Positions 15,976 to 24,824 of a DNA stretch of 64,000 nucleotides are shown piece by piece; within the stretch, counting starts at the first letter, position 1; every line of letters begins with the position of its first letter. A model generated the notes under the pieces. That model was not told the origin of the DNA. It did not search any database and saw only the letters and a program-made list of their open reading frames with translations. The translations under genes were made by a program, and so were the position numbers. The DNA is from Polaribacter sp. (lineage in GTDB: Bacteria; Bacteroidota; Bacteroidia; Flavobacteriales; Flavobacteriaceae), in contig JAOLXX010000002.1 in assembly GCA_028343155.1 (NCBI GenBank), forward strand, positions 115,390 through 179,389, given 5' to 3'.

Positions 15976-16629
15976 ATGAAATTTTTTATTGATACTGCAA
16001 ATTTAGCCCAAATTAAAGAAGCGCAAGCTTTAGGGATTTTAGATGGTGTGACAACCAACCCATCTTTGATGGCAAAAGAAGGAATTACTGGAGCAGCAAA
16101 CATTATCAACCATTACAAAGAAATTTGTGAGCTGGTAGCAGGGGATGTTTCTGCAGAAGTTATTGCTACAGATTATGAAGGAATGGTAAAAGAAGGTGAG
16201 GCTTTGGCCGCATTAAATCCGCAAATTGTGGTAAAATTACCAATGATAAAAGACGGTGTAAAAGCATGTAAGTATTTTTCTTCAAAAGGAATTAAAACGA
16301 ACGTAACTCTTGTGTTTTCAGCAGGTCAAGCATTGTTAGCAGCAAAAGCAGGAGCAACCTATGTTTCTCCTTTTATTGGTCGTTTAGATGATATTTCTAC
16401 AGATGGTTTAAACTTGATTTCAGAAATTCGTTTAATTTATGATAATTACGGTTTTGAAACTCAAATCTTAGCAGCTTCTGTGCGTCATACAATGCATATT
16501 ATTGACTGTGCAAAATTAGGCGCTGATGTTATGACTGGGCCGCTTAGTGCTATTGAAGGCTTGTTGAGACACCCATTAACAGACAGTGGATTGGCAAAGT
16601 TTTTAGAAGATTATCAGAAAGGTAATTAA
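15976..16629 (+). CDS. Transaldolase / fructose-6-phosphate aldolase family protein
   Basis: 217-residue small-transaldolase subfamily (TalC/FSA). Starts [20 protein letters not shown] and has [13 protein letters not shown], the conserved VVKLPM strand carrying the Schiff-base Lys, [18 protein letters not shown], and [11 protein letters not shown]. Either transaldolase in the pentose phosphate pathway or F6P aldolase; the two activities differ by a few active-site residues and I do not separate them here. Preceded by a possible structured leader. Confidence 0.92.
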   Translation: MKFFIDTANLAQIKEAQALGILDGVTTNPSLMAKEGITGAANIINHYKEICELVAGDVSAEVIATDYEGMVKEGEALAALNPQIVVKLPMIKDGVKACKYFSSKGIKTNVTLVFSAGQALLAAKAGATYVSPFIGRLDDISTDGLNLISEIRLIYDNYGFETQILAASVRHTMHIIDCAKLGADVMTGPLSAIEGLLRHPLTDSGLAKFLEDYQKGN

Positions 16630-16678
16630 AAATAGTTTTTAGTTCTTACGTATATTTTAAATATAATTATTAGAAGCT

Positions 16679-16700
16679 ACCTGCCTGCCGCAGGCAAGGT
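16679..16700. repeat. GC-rich palindrome (CTGCCTGCCGCAGGCA type)
   Basis: ACCTGCCTGC and GCAGGCAAGGT pair around a central C with one bulged A. It stands out from the AT-rich background, in the intergenic region between the transaldolase gene and menD. I recall similar palindromes scattered between genes in flavobacterial genomes; only one copy is seen here. Confidence 0.55.
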
Positions 16701-16876
16701 TTCCTGCTTTTCATTATATCTTTTTTATGAAAAATAAAAAAGGATGCCATTACAATCAGGGCTAAACTTGTTTAGTTACCAATAGCAAAATTATAAACGG
16801 ATTATAGTTTTGGTGCGTATTAATAACTAAAAATTAACAACTAAAAATTTCTAAATCTTATAAAAGATTTAAAATA

Positions 16877-18547
16877 ATGTATCCAGAAAAAGAACTCGCA
16901 CAAATTGTCGTTTCAGCATGTTATCAATTTAATATTGATAAGGTTGTTATTTCTCCAGGTTCAAGGAGTGCTCCACTTACCATCGGTTTTTGCAATCATC
17001 CAGAAATAGAAACCTTAAGTGTTGTTGATGAACGCTGTGCTGCTTTTTTTGCTTTAGGAATTGCACAACAGACGCAAAAACCTGTTGCAATTTTATGTAC
17101 TTCAGGTTCTGCTTTGTTAAATTATTACCCTGCAATCGCAGAAGCATTTTACAGTAATATTCCGTTAGTTGTAATTTCTGCAGACAGACCAAAACACCTA
17201 ATTGATATTGGAGATGGGCAAACAATTCGGCAAGAAAACGTGTTTGAAAATCATATTTTATTTTCAGCAAACTTAGTTGAAAACTCCAAACTCCAAACTT
17301 CAAACTTAAAATTGATAGTTGAAGCCTTACAAATAGCATTTTCAAAAAAAGGACCTGTTCATATCAATGTTCCTTTTGATGAACCTTTGTATAAAACAGT
17401 TTCTGAGTTAAAGAATTTTAATATTGAAAAGTTAAAAGTTCCTGCGCTTGTTGCCAATGAACCGAAACAATTGGTCGATTATAATAAGTTAACTTCAATT
17501 TGGAATACCGCCAAAAAGAAAATGATATTAGTAGGTGTTCATTATCCTGATGCTGATTTGCAAAAATTAATGGATCTGTATGCTGAAGATGAATCTGTGA
17601 TTATTCTAACAGAAACGACGTCTAATTTGCATCACAAAAACTTTGTAAATTCTATTGATCAATTAATCTTTTCCTTGACGCAAAGTCAGTTTCAAGATTT
17701 ACAGCCCGAGGTACTCATTACTTATGGAGGTATGATTGTTTCTAAAAAGATTAAACAATTTTTAAGAAAGTATCCACCACAACATCATTGGAATATTGCA
17801 ACCGAAAAAGCGACAGACACATTCTTCTGCTTGTCAGAGTTTATTCAAAGAAAACCAGTAGCTTTCTTCTCTAAATTTAAGAAGTCTATTGTGTTTATAG
17901 AAAGCGATTATCAACCAAAATGGTTGCAAATTCGCGATGAAAAAAGAGTAAAGCATGCTGCTTATTTATCAAAAACAAAGCATTCTGATTTTAAAGTTTT
18001 TGAACAAGTTTTTGAAAGTATTCCTATCAACTGTCAGCTGCAAATTAGTAACAGTTCAATGATTCGATATGCACAATTGTTTACCCTTCATAAAAACCAG
18101 CACGTCTTCTGTAATAGAGGTACGAGCGGAATTGACGGAAGTACTTCTACTGCAATTGGAGCTGCTTTTGCAAGCAAGAATCAGACTGTTTTTATCACAG
18201 GAGATTTAAGTTTTTTTTATGATAGTAATGGATTGTGGAATTCGAACATTCCTGTAAATTTTAGAATTATATTAATCAATAATTCTGGAGGCGGAATTTT
18301 TAAAATTATTCCTGGACCAAAAACAACAAATGTTGCTAGCTATTTTGAAACACCTCATTGCCTCACAGCAGAGTATTTATGTAAAATGCATCAGTTTTCG
18401 TATGAAAAAGTGTTTTCAACAGCAGGCTTAAAAGAACAATTAGAGGGTTTTTATGAAGTATCTGAAAAACCAAAAATATTAGAGATTTTTACGCCAAGCG
18501 AAGAAAATGACTTAATTTTGACATCTTATTTTAAACAGATACAATAA
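16877..18547 (+). CDS. menD: 2-succinyl-5-enolpyruvyl-6-hydroxy-3-cyclohexene-1-carboxylate synthase
   Basis: Thiamine-diphosphate enzyme of menaquinone synthesis joining isochorismate and 2-oxoglutarate. Family motifs: VISPGSRSAPLTIGF near residue 26, CTSGSALLNYYPAIAEA, ISADRP, GTSGIDGSTSTAIGAA near residue 418, and the cofactor motif GDLSFFYDSNGLW near residue 438. 556 residues, normal length. A run of CAAACTC/CAAACTT microrepeats at 17281-17307 is translated as SKLQTSNLKL. Its stop overlaps the next start by one base (TAATG). Confidence 0.95.
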   Translation: MYPEKELAQIVVSACYQFNIDKVVISPGSRSAPLTIGFCNHPEIETLSVVDERCAAFFALGIAQQTQKPVAILCTSGSALLNYYPAIAEAFYSNIPLVVISADRPKHLIDIGDGQTIRQENVFENHILFSANLVENSKLQTSNLKLIVEALQIAFSKKGPVHINVPFDEPLYKTVSELKNFNIEKLKVPALVANEPKQLVDYNKLTSIWNTAKKKMILVGVHYPDADLQKLMDLYAEDESVIILTETTSNLHHKNFVNSIDQLIFSLTQSQFQDLQPEVLITYGGMIVSKKIKQFLRKYPPQHHWNIATEKATDTFFCLSEFIQRKPVAFFSKFKKSIVFIESDYQPKWLQIRDEKRVKHAAYLSKTKHSDFKVFEQVFESIPINCQLQISNSSMIRYAQLFTLHKNQHVFCNRGTSGIDGSTSTAIGAAFASKNQTVFITGDLSFFYDSNGLWNSNIPVNFRIILINNSGGGIFKIIPGPKTTNVASYFETPHCLTAEYLCKMHQFSYEKVFSTAGLKEQLEGFYEVSEKPKILEIFTPSEENDLILTSYFKQIQ

Positions 18548-18999
18548 TGGGTTTACAAGAGGATTTACCAGCTGGAGAGATGGATTTAAAAGAAGGAGAC
18601 AAGGTACAGTTAATTATTGAAACTGAAACCAGTTTGGGGTATACCGTTTTAATAAATGAAGAATTTGATGGGCTACTTTTTAGAAGTGAAGTTTTTCAGG
18701 AATTAGAAGAAAATATGGAAGTTGCTGGTTATATAAAAAATATTCGTGAAGATGGAAAAATAGATGTTTCCATAAGACCACAAGGTTTTAGAAATGTTAT
18801 TGACTCTGATGTAGACAAAGTGCTTTCCAAATTAAAAAAGAGTAGAGAAGGGTTTATTTTAATCACAGATAAAAGTTCTCCAGATTCTATTCGTTTTCAT
18901 ATGAAGATGAGTAAAAAAGCATTTAAAAAAGCTGTTGGAAATTTATATAAACAAAAACGAATTGATATTCAGGAAGATAGAATCGTATTGTTGAAGTAA
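18547..18999 (+). CDS. S1-like RNA-binding protein (short CvfB-like)
   Basis: 150 residues. The N-terminal half is an S1/OB-type fold (KEGDKVQLIIETETSLGYTV, then GLLFRSEVF and GYIKNIREDGKIDVSIRPQG), and the C-terminal half resembles the winged helix of CvfB (DSIRFHMKMSKKAFKKAVGN, LYKQKRI). It lacks the additional S1 domains of Firmicutes CvfB. Role unknown, presumably nucleic-acid binding. Translationally coupled to menD by a one-base overlap. Confidence 0.8.
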   Translation: MGLQEDLPAGEMDLKEGDKVQLIIETETSLGYTVLINEEFDGLLFRSEVFQELEENMEVAGYIKNIREDGKIDVSIRPQGFRNVIDSDVDKVLSKLKKSREGFILITDKSSPDSIRFHMKMSKKAFKKAVGNLYKQKRIDIQEDRIVLLK

Positions 19000-19053
19000 C
19001 ATGTGAGCTTCTTCTAGTCATAGATTTATATATTTTTAATAATCGATAACTAA

Positions 19054-19721
19054 TTACTGGCTGTTGAGTCTTAAAATATTTTCATAAAAAGCATCCGCAT
19101 TTGGGTTGGCAGGATCCATTTCCTATATCCATTTCTGTAATACTTTAATGCTTTTTTTAGCTGTTTTCCAGTTTCATAATATCTACTTATATAACAATCA
19201 CCCAAGTGAGAAGTTGGGAATAGTATGAATTGATATAAGGTGTTGATTCTTGCAAATAATAACTAATTAAATTGGCAGAAGTTCCTTCTCCAATAAAAGA
19301 AATAAAAGGAGAAGTTCTGTAAGTTCTTTCCATATAAGAGAGTACTTCATCTCTAACAAATTGATAAAAAGCGGAATTACTTGCAGTTAATCTTCCATTA
19401 TCTAAATTGAAGTAAGTGTCTTTTTTTCTCGTTTTCTCCATAGAAATACCAACAACAATTTGTTTTGGAGCTTTGTCTTTTGCAGCAAATAAAACGGAAT
19501 TACCAACATAGACATCAAACAAGTATTCTGCATTAAAAACAACTGTTAATGGGTAGTTTTTGACACTATCTTTTTCATAATCTTGTGGTAAATAATTTTT
19601 TATATTTCTAGTTGATTTTAATATTCTTGATTCTATTTTTTTTTTTTTTTTGAATGAGTTTTTGAGAAAACCCAGAAAGGCAAAATAGCATAAATATTAG
19701 TGAGAACGATTTCTTTATCAT
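19054..19721 (-). pseudogene. Decayed secreted alpha/beta-hydrolase (esterase) with TPR tail
   Basis: Starts with a clear signal peptide (MIKKSFSLIFMLFCLSGFSQ, ATG complementary to 19719-19721), then enters a 16-base A run (T at 19636-19651) where the frame is lost. In another frame it continues ESRILKSTRNIKNYLPQDYE, YPLTVVFNAEYLFDVYVGNS, VVGISMEKTRKKDTYFNLDN and FISFIGEGTSANLISYYL, typical of the IroE/Fes-like esterase fold. After QLLTW it jumps to a TPR-like tail in two further frames (GDCYISRYYETGKQ; EMDPANPNADAFYENILRLN), so the catalytic end looks deleted. The longest intact piece is 19187-19522. Confidence 0.82.
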
Positions 19722-19735
19722 AAATTTGAATTTTT

Positions 19736-19743
19736 TATTTTTG
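19736..19743 (+). promoter_or_regulatory. Predicted -7 box for menB
   Basis: TATTTTTG, full match to TAnnTTTG, 49 bases before the chosen menB ATG and 14 bases upstream of an alternative upstream TTG. Confidence 0.45.
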
Positions 19744-19792
19744 TAACCAATTTATTTTGTTCTTCCAACATGAACGTCTAAAATACAAAATT

Positions 19793-20632
19793 ATGATACA
19801 ACCCGAGTGGAAAACGGTGAAAGAGTTTGAAGATATTACATACAAAAAATGTAATGGAGTTGCTAGAATAGCGTTCAATAGACCGAATATTAGAAATGCT
19901 TTTAGACCAAAAACAACCAAAGAATTGTATGATGCTTTCTATGATGCAGGCGAAGATGTAAATATTGGCGTTGTGTTGCTTTCTGCAGAAGGACCAAGTA
20001 CCATTGACGGAGTGTATTCTTTTTGTTCAGGTGGAGATCAAAAAGCGCGCGGTCATCAAGGTTATGTTGGTGAGGATGGTTATCATAGACTAAATATTTT
20101 AGAAGTTCAGCGTTTGATTCGGTTCATGCCAAAAGCAGTAATTGCTGTAGTTCCGGGATGGGCAGTAGGAGGAGGTCATAGTTTACACGTGGTTTGCGAT
20201 TTAACTTTAGCAAGTCAAGAACATGCTATTTTTAAGCAAACGGATGCAGATGTTACTTCTTTTGATGGGGGTTATGGATCAGCGTATCTTGCAAAAATGG
20301 TTGGACAGAAAAAGGCCAGAGAAATTTTTTTTTTAGGAAGAAATTACTCTGCGCAAGAGGCTTTTGATATGGGAATGGTAAATGCAGTAATTCCCCATGA
20401 TGAGTTAGAAAGTACGGCTTATGAATGGGCGCAAGAAATTTTAGAAAAAAGTCCAACGTCTATAAAAATGTTAAAGTTTGCTATGAATTTAACTGATGAT
20501 GGTATGGTTGGTCAGCAAGTATTTGCTGGTGAAGCAACTCGTCTAGCCTATATGACGGACGAAGCAAAAGAAGGAAGAGATGCTTTTCTTGAAAAAAGAA
20601 AGCCTAATTTTCCTAAAAAATGGATACCATAG
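19793..20632 (+). CDS. menB: 1,4-dihydroxy-2-naphthoyl-CoA synthase
   Basis: Crotonase-fold enzyme that closes the naphthoate ring of menaquinone. Motifs: RIAFNRPNIRNAFRPKT, FCSGGDQKARG, the oxyanion-hole segment VVPGWAVGGGHSLHVVCDL, and DVTSFDGGYGSAYLAKMVG. 279 residues from the ATG at 19793, which begins MIQPEWKTVKEFEDI like homologues; the frame extends to a TTG at 19757 but those extra 12 residues are not family-like. Same pathway as menD 1.2 kb upstream; the pseudogene and S1 gene lie between. Confidence 0.95.
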   Translation: MIQPEWKTVKEFEDITYKKCNGVARIAFNRPNIRNAFRPKTTKELYDAFYDAGEDVNIGVVLLSAEGPSTIDGVYSFCSGGDQKARGHQGYVGEDGYHRLNILEVQRLIRFMPKAVIAVVPGWAVGGGHSLHVVCDLTLASQEHAIFKQTDADVTSFDGGYGSAYLAKMVGQKKAREIFFLGRNYSAQEAFDMGMVNAVIPHDELESTAYEWAQEILEKSPTSIKMLKFAMNLTDDGMVGQQVFAGEATRLAYMTDEAKEGRDAFLEKRKPNFPKKWIP

Positions 20633-20699
20633 TTTAGTTTTTAGTTTGAACTCTCTTAGATTCCAATCTTTAAATTATTTAATTTTTGAATAATATCAA

Positions 20700-21569
20700 A
20701 TGAAATCACAAATAGTCACTTTTTTAATAAAATGTCCAGATCAAAAGGGATTGGTTGCAAAAATCACTAGTTTCTTTTACGACAAAGGATTTAATATTTT
20801 AAGTTGTCAGCAATATGTAAATTCCATTGAAAATACATATTTTATGCGAGTTCGTTTAAATGCAGAAGGAACCAATATTTCAAAAACAGCATTAGAAAAT
20901 AGTTTCTTAGAATTAGCAACGCCTTTGGGTTTTAACTGGTCTGTAAATTATGGAAACAAAAAACAAAATGTTGCTATTATGGTTTCCCATACCAGTCATA
21001 ATTTGTACGATTTGTTAGAGCGATCCAAAGAGGGACGCCTAGATTGTAATGTGAAAATGATTATTAGTAATCATGATAAGCTGAGACCAATTGCAGAAAT
21101 GTTTAACATCCCTTATCATTATTTACCTTTTACAAAAAAAACGAAGTTGGAACAAGAATCTCAAGTGATCCAATTATTAGATTCAAATGAAATAGATTTG
21201 ATAATTATGGCGAGGTATATGCAAATTTTGTCATCACATTTTATCAATCATTATCCTGAGAGAATTATCAATATTCATCATTCTTTTTTGCCTGCTTTTC
21301 AAGGAGCTAATCCTTATAAAAAGGCCTATGAAAGAGGTGTGAAGCTTATCGGAGCAACAGCTCACTATGCTACCGAAGATTTAGATGAAGGTCCTATTAT
21401 TGAACAAGATGTAAAACCTGTAACCCATGAAAGTACTCCAACTACATTAAAAAGAATTGGAGCAGACATAGAGAAATTGGTCTTAGCAAGTGCTGTAAAA
21501 AATCATTTGAATAATCAAATTATAGTTTCAGGAAACAGAGCGATTGTCTTTCCGGAAGCTGGTGAGTAA
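20700..21569 (+). CDS. purU: Formyltetrahydrofolate deformylase
   Basis: Hydrolyses 10-formyl-THF to THF and formate, balancing one-carbon pools. N-terminal ACT domain (residues about 5-80: FLIKCPDQKGLVAKITSFFY), then a formyltransferase-fold hydrolase domain with VAIMVSHTSHNLYDLLERS, IISNHDKLRPIAE, LIIMARYMQILS, the catalytic stretch IINIHHSFLPAFQGANPYKK, and ATAHYATEDLDEGPIIEQD. 289 residues, as expected. No obvious operon partner. Confidence 0.96.
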   Translation: MKSQIVTFLIKCPDQKGLVAKITSFFYDKGFNILSCQQYVNSIENTYFMRVRLNAEGTNISKTALENSFLELATPLGFNWSVNYGNKKQNVAIMVSHTSHNLYDLLERSKEGRLDCNVKMIISNHDKLRPIAEMFNIPYHYLPFTKKTKLEQESQVIQLLDSNEIDLIIMARYMQILSSHFINHYPERIINIHHSFLPAFQGANPYKKAYERGVKLIGATAHYATEDLDEGPIIEQDVKPVTHESTPTTLKRIGADIEKLVLASAVKNHLNNQIIVSGNRAIVFPEAGE

Positions 21570-21665
21570 TCCCTTTTTAATTTCTCTAGAAGGAAAAAAC
21601 TGTTGTAAAAAAAGTAATAAATAAAAGTATGAGTTTTCTCCCTTTAGGAAGATTACGATGGGAAA

Positions 21666-22274
21666 ATGAAAATAATCTGTATTGGGCGCAATTACGCAAA
21701 GCATATTGAAGAGTTAGCTAATGAAAGACCCAGCAGTCCTGTCGTTTTTCTAAAGCCAGACTCCGCTATTTTACCCAAAAAAAACCCGTTTTTTATTCCA
21801 CCATTTTCTAATGATGTTCATTACGAGGTAGAGGTTTTGGTTAAAATTAATAAAGTGGGGAAACACATCGCTACAAAGTTTGCGCATAAATATTATGATG
21901 AAATCGGATTAGGCATCGATTTTACTGCGCGAGATGTACAAGCAAAATGCAAAGAAAAAGGATTGCCTTGGGAGAAAGCTAAAGCTTTTGACGGAAGTGC
22001 CGTTGTGGGTCAGTTTTACCCGAAAGAGCAATTTGATTTAGGAAATTTAAAATTTCAATTATATAAGAATAATGAAATTATTCAAGATGGAAACACAAAT
22101 GCAATGTTGTGGAAAACAGACGAATTAATCTCATATATTTCTCAATATTTCACCTTAAAAAAAGGCGATATCATTTTTACAGGAACTCCAGCAGGAGTTG
22201 GGAAAGTCTTAGCAAACGATATCCTAAAAGGTGTTTTAGAGGGTGAAGAGGCTTTTAAAATTAGAGTGAAATAA
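21666..22274 (+). CDS. Fumarylacetoacetate hydrolase family protein
   Basis: 202-residue single-domain FAH-superfamily enzyme. Metal-binding and active-site segments are visible: IGRNYAKHIEEL near the start, VVFLKPDSAILP, the carboxylate ligands HYEVEVLVKIN, GLGIDFTARDVQ, WEKAKAFDGSAVVG and IFTGTPAGVGKV. Likely an acylpyruvase, oxaloacetate decarboxylase/tautomerase or related C-C lyase; the exact substrate is not predictable. Follows purU with a 96-base gap on the same strand. Confidence 0.88.
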   Translation: MKIICIGRNYAKHIEELANERPSSPVVFLKPDSAILPKKNPFFIPPFSNDVHYEVEVLVKINKVGKHIATKFAHKYYDEIGLGIDFTARDVQAKCKEKGLPWEKAKAFDGSAVVGQFYPKEQFDLGNLKFQLYKNNEIIQDGNTNAMLWKTDELISYISQYFTLKKGDIIFTGTPAGVGKVLANDILKGVLEGEEAFKIRVK

Positions 22275-22520
22275 GAAATAAAATTGCGTGCGATACTTTA
22301 TTTATTTTCGACTATCGAATCCAAAAAATCTGTGAGAAGTCGTTTAGATTCATTGACAAATTTTTTTACAAGTTTGAAGAAGAGTATAATAAAAGTCAAT
22401 AGGGTGGTTTTTTTTGGTTTATTTCATTTGTAAGTTTTTGTAAATAATTTAAGAGAATGTCAATAAAAGAGATAATTAAAAAAGAGCTTCTATATTTGGT
22501 AACGGTATAATAAAAAAAGA

Positions 22521-23762
22521 ATGAACGCAGAGATAATAACTATAGGAGACGAGATTTTGATAGGTCAAATTGTAGATACAAATTCACAATGGATTGGTCA
22601 GCAATTGAATAAAATTGGAGTTTCAGTGTATCAGATAACTTCGATTCAAGATGAAGAACAGCACATTCTTAATGCTTTTAAAGAAGCACAAGAAAGAGTA
22701 GATATTGTTATTATTACGGGAGGTTTAGGTCCAACAAAAGATGATATTACTAAAAAAACAATTGCAAAGTTTTTTAATGATACTGTAACTATTGAATACC
22801 CAGAAGTGTTTGCACACATTCAAAAATTATTTATAAAAATCAATCATCCATTTAGGGAAATTCAACGAACTCAGGCGGTGTTGCCTTCAAAAGCAACCTT
22901 GTTAATGAATGATTTTGGTACTGCACCAGGAATGTGGTTTTATGAAAATGAGACCTTATTTGTATCACTTCCAGGTGTTCCTTATGAAATGAAAGGTTTG
23001 ATTACCCATCAAGTTTTACCAAGAATTCAAAAGCAATTTAAGTTGCCTTTTATCATCCATAGAACAATAATGACCTATGGACAGGGAGAAAGTACAATTG
23101 CAGAAAGAATTGAAGATATAGAAAACAACCTTCCACATTACATAAAACTAGCTTATTTGCCCTCATATGGTAGAGTTCGTTTGCGCTTATCGGGCAGAGG
23201 TGAAAACAAAGAGATTCTTGAAAAACAATTAGCTAAAAAAGTTGATGAAATTTACCAACGAATACCAGAAATTATTACGGGTTTAGATGATGATAGCTCA
23301 TTAGAAAAAAGAGTAGGAGCGTTGCTGAAGAAAAAGAACCACACAATTGCTACGGCAGAAAGCTTGACTGGAGGTAAGATAGCAGCAACTATGGTTTCTA
23401 TTGCTGGCTCTTCGGCTTATTTTAAGGGAAGCATTGTCGCTTACTCAGCAGAAACAAAAATTAATTTGTTAAATGTATCTCCTGAAACAATTAAAAATAA
23501 GACACTAGTTAGTAAAGAAGTTGCTTTAGAAATGGCAAGAGGAGTTAGAGAGAAATTACAAACAAATTATGCAATTTCCGTAACTGGAAACGCTGGCCCA
23601 ACAAAAGATTTTAACGATAAAAGCGTGGGTTTGGTTTGCATTGCTTTTGTGTCAGATGATAAAGAGATCGTACAAGAATTTAATTTTGGACAACCACGGG
23701 AAAAAGTGATTAATAAGACAGTGAGTAAATCACTTGAAATTATACAGAAAGAAATTCTTTAA
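22521..23762 (+). CDS. cinA: CinA family protein (nicotinamide-nucleotide amidase domain)
   Basis: Two-domain protein of 413 residues. The N-terminal MoCF/COG1058 domain has IITIGDEILIGQIVDTNSQW and ITGGLGPTKDDITKKTIAKF (ADP-ribose pyrophosphatase-type site). The C-terminal NMN deamidase domain has ATAESLTGGKIAATMVSI with the catalytic Ser, GSIVAYSAETKINLL and ISVTGNAGPT. Takes part in pyridine-nucleotide salvage; historical name competence/damage-inducible protein. Full length, with no sign of truncation. Confidence 0.93.
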   Translation: MNAEIITIGDEILIGQIVDTNSQWIGQQLNKIGVSVYQITSIQDEEQHILNAFKEAQERVDIVIITGGLGPTKDDITKKTIAKFFNDTVTIEYPEVFAHIQKLFIKINHPFREIQRTQAVLPSKATLLMNDFGTAPGMWFYENETLFVSLPGVPYEMKGLITHQVLPRIQKQFKLPFIIHRTIMTYGQGESTIAERIEDIENNLPHYIKLAYLPSYGRVRLRLSGRGENKEILEKQLAKKVDEIYQRIPEIITGLDDDSSLEKRVGALLKKKNHTIATAESLTGGKIAATMVSIAGSSAYFKGSIVAYSAETKINLLNVSPETIKNKTLVSKEVALEMARGVREKLQTNYAISVTGNAGPTKDFNDKSVGLVCIAFVSDDKEIVQEFNFGQPREKVINKTVSKSLEIIQKEIL

Positions 23763-23811
23763 AAATTCATGAATTGTTTTGTTCAGAGTAAGATTTATTT
23801 GTAGATTTGCA

Positions 23812-23819
23812 CCTCGTTT
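23812..23819 (+). promoter_or_regulatory. Predicted -7 box for the rpmB operon
   Basis: TAGATTTG followed by C, a full match to TAnnTTTG, 30 bases before the rpmB ATG. Confidence 0.55.
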
Positions 23820-23849
23820 AGAGATAACACTAAAAATACTGTCGAAAAG

Positions 23850-24089
23850 ATGTCTAGAGTTTGTGAATTAACAGGAAAAAAAGCAATGGTTGGGAACAAT
23901 GTTTCTCACGCTTTGAATAGAACCAAGAGAAAGTTTGACGCTAATTTAATGACAAAGCGTTTTTACATTCCAGAAGAAGATAAATGGATTACTTTAAAAG
24001 TATCTGCATCAGCTTTAAAAAATATTAACAGAAAAGGTATTTCTGCAGTTATAAAAGAAGCGAGAGCTAACGGATTTTTAACTAAATAA
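23850..24089 (+). CDS. rpmB: 50S ribosomal protein L28
   Basis: 79 residues, starting [20 protein letters not shown] and containing [20 protein letters not shown], diagnostic for L28. Cys-7 is present but the partner zinc Cys residues are not evident, as in zinc-free forms. First gene of the rpmB-rpmG-DUF4295 operon leading toward ftsY. Confidence 0.97.
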   Translation: MSRVCELTGKKAMVGNNVSHALNRTKRKFDANLMTKRFYIPEEDKWITLKVSASALKNINRKGISAVIKEARANGFLTK

Positions 24090-24115
24090 GCTTAAGCGAT
24101 TTAAAATTTTATAAG

Positions 24116-24298
24116 ATGGCAAAAAAAGGAAACAGAGTTCAAGTGATTTTAGAATGTACAGAGCATAAAGCTTCAGGAGAAAGAGGTACTTCTAGATACA
24201 TTACAACAAAGAACAAGAAGAACACTCCAGATAGAATGGAAATCAAAAAATTCAATTCTATTTTAAAGAAAATGACTGTTCATAAAGAAATTAAATAA
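24116..24298 (+). CDS. rpmG: 50S ribosomal protein L33
   Basis: 60 residues, [20 protein letters not shown], with [20 protein letters not shown]. The single Cys at position 14 and absence of the CxxC pairs mark the zinc-independent L33 form. 26 bases after rpmB. Confidence 0.97.
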   Translation: MAKKGNRVQVILECTEHKASGERGTSRYITTKNKKNTPDRMEIKKFNSILKKMTVHKEIK

Positions 24299-24351
24299 TC
24301 AAAAAATATCTAGAACTCAGAATAGAGCATATAGATTTAAAAACATAGACA

Positions 24352-24504
24352 ATGGCAAAAAAAACAGTAGCATCGTTACAAACATCTTCAAAAAGATTAA
24401 GTAAAGCTATCAAAATGATAAAATCTCCAAAATCAGGAGCTTATACTTTTGTAGAAGCAATCGTGCAACCAGAAAAAGTAAATGACTTTTTAGCAAAAAA
24501 GTAA
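24352..24504 (+). CDS. DUF4295 family protein
   Basis: 50-residue basic protein, MAKKTVASLQTSSKRLSKAI through VQPEKVNDFLAKK. It matches DUF4295, a tiny Bacteroidetes family I know directly after rpmG; its placement and basic character suggest a ribosome-associated role, which is inference. It lies 53 bases after rpmG and ends just before a terminator hairpin. Confidence 0.88.
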   Translation: MAKKTVASLQTSSKRLSKAIKMIKSPKSGAYTFVEAIVQPEKVNDFLAKK

Positions 24505-24525
24505 TTTTTACTTTATAAAATATTC

Positions 24526-24562
24526 AAAAGCTATTTTCTAATTTAGAAAGTAGCTTTTTTTT
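24526..24562 (+). terminator. Terminator after the L28-L33 operon
   Basis: AAAGCTA-TTTTCTA (24527-24540) pairs with TAGAAAG-TAGCTTT (24544-24557) across a 3-base loop, followed by a T run. Closes the rpmB-rpmG-DUF4295 transcript. Confidence 0.85.
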
Positions 24563-24824
24563 ATGAATAAGAATTGCGTATTTTTGATCCTTATATGATC
24601 TTAAAAGTATTTAAAGGCAAGTTGAGTTTTGTGTTACCTACTTTTTATGCTGAACTTGTTTCTGTGTTTTGTTATTATTTGATCTTGAAATATTTACTTT
24701 TAATAATTTAATGTAGAATTGCGAATTTTAAAGGGTCAACTCCTAACGCAGGGAATTTTAGTAATACTTTAATCCAATAAAAGGAACGTTTTTAACATGC
24801 TATTATATCGTACAAAATAGAAAA
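24563..24824. other. Intergenic stretch upstream of ftsY
   Basis: No conserved gene. A TATTTTTG box at 24579-24586 could start an ftsY transcript with a long leader. Two short similar segments, GAATTGCGTATTTTTGAT (from 24571) and GAATTGCGAATTTTAAAG (from about 24715), are the only repeat seen. A 38-codon frame starting at 24596 is not convincing. Confidence 0.4.

Noticed and set aside
19187..19522. 111-residue protein as a genuine small gene
   Set aside because: It is the middle fragment of a decayed esterase; upstream and downstream pieces of the same protein lie in other frames.
24596..24715. 38-codon hydrophobic frame before ftsY
   Set aside because: No upstream promoter match at the right distance, no recognisable family, composition expected by chance in AT-rich DNA.
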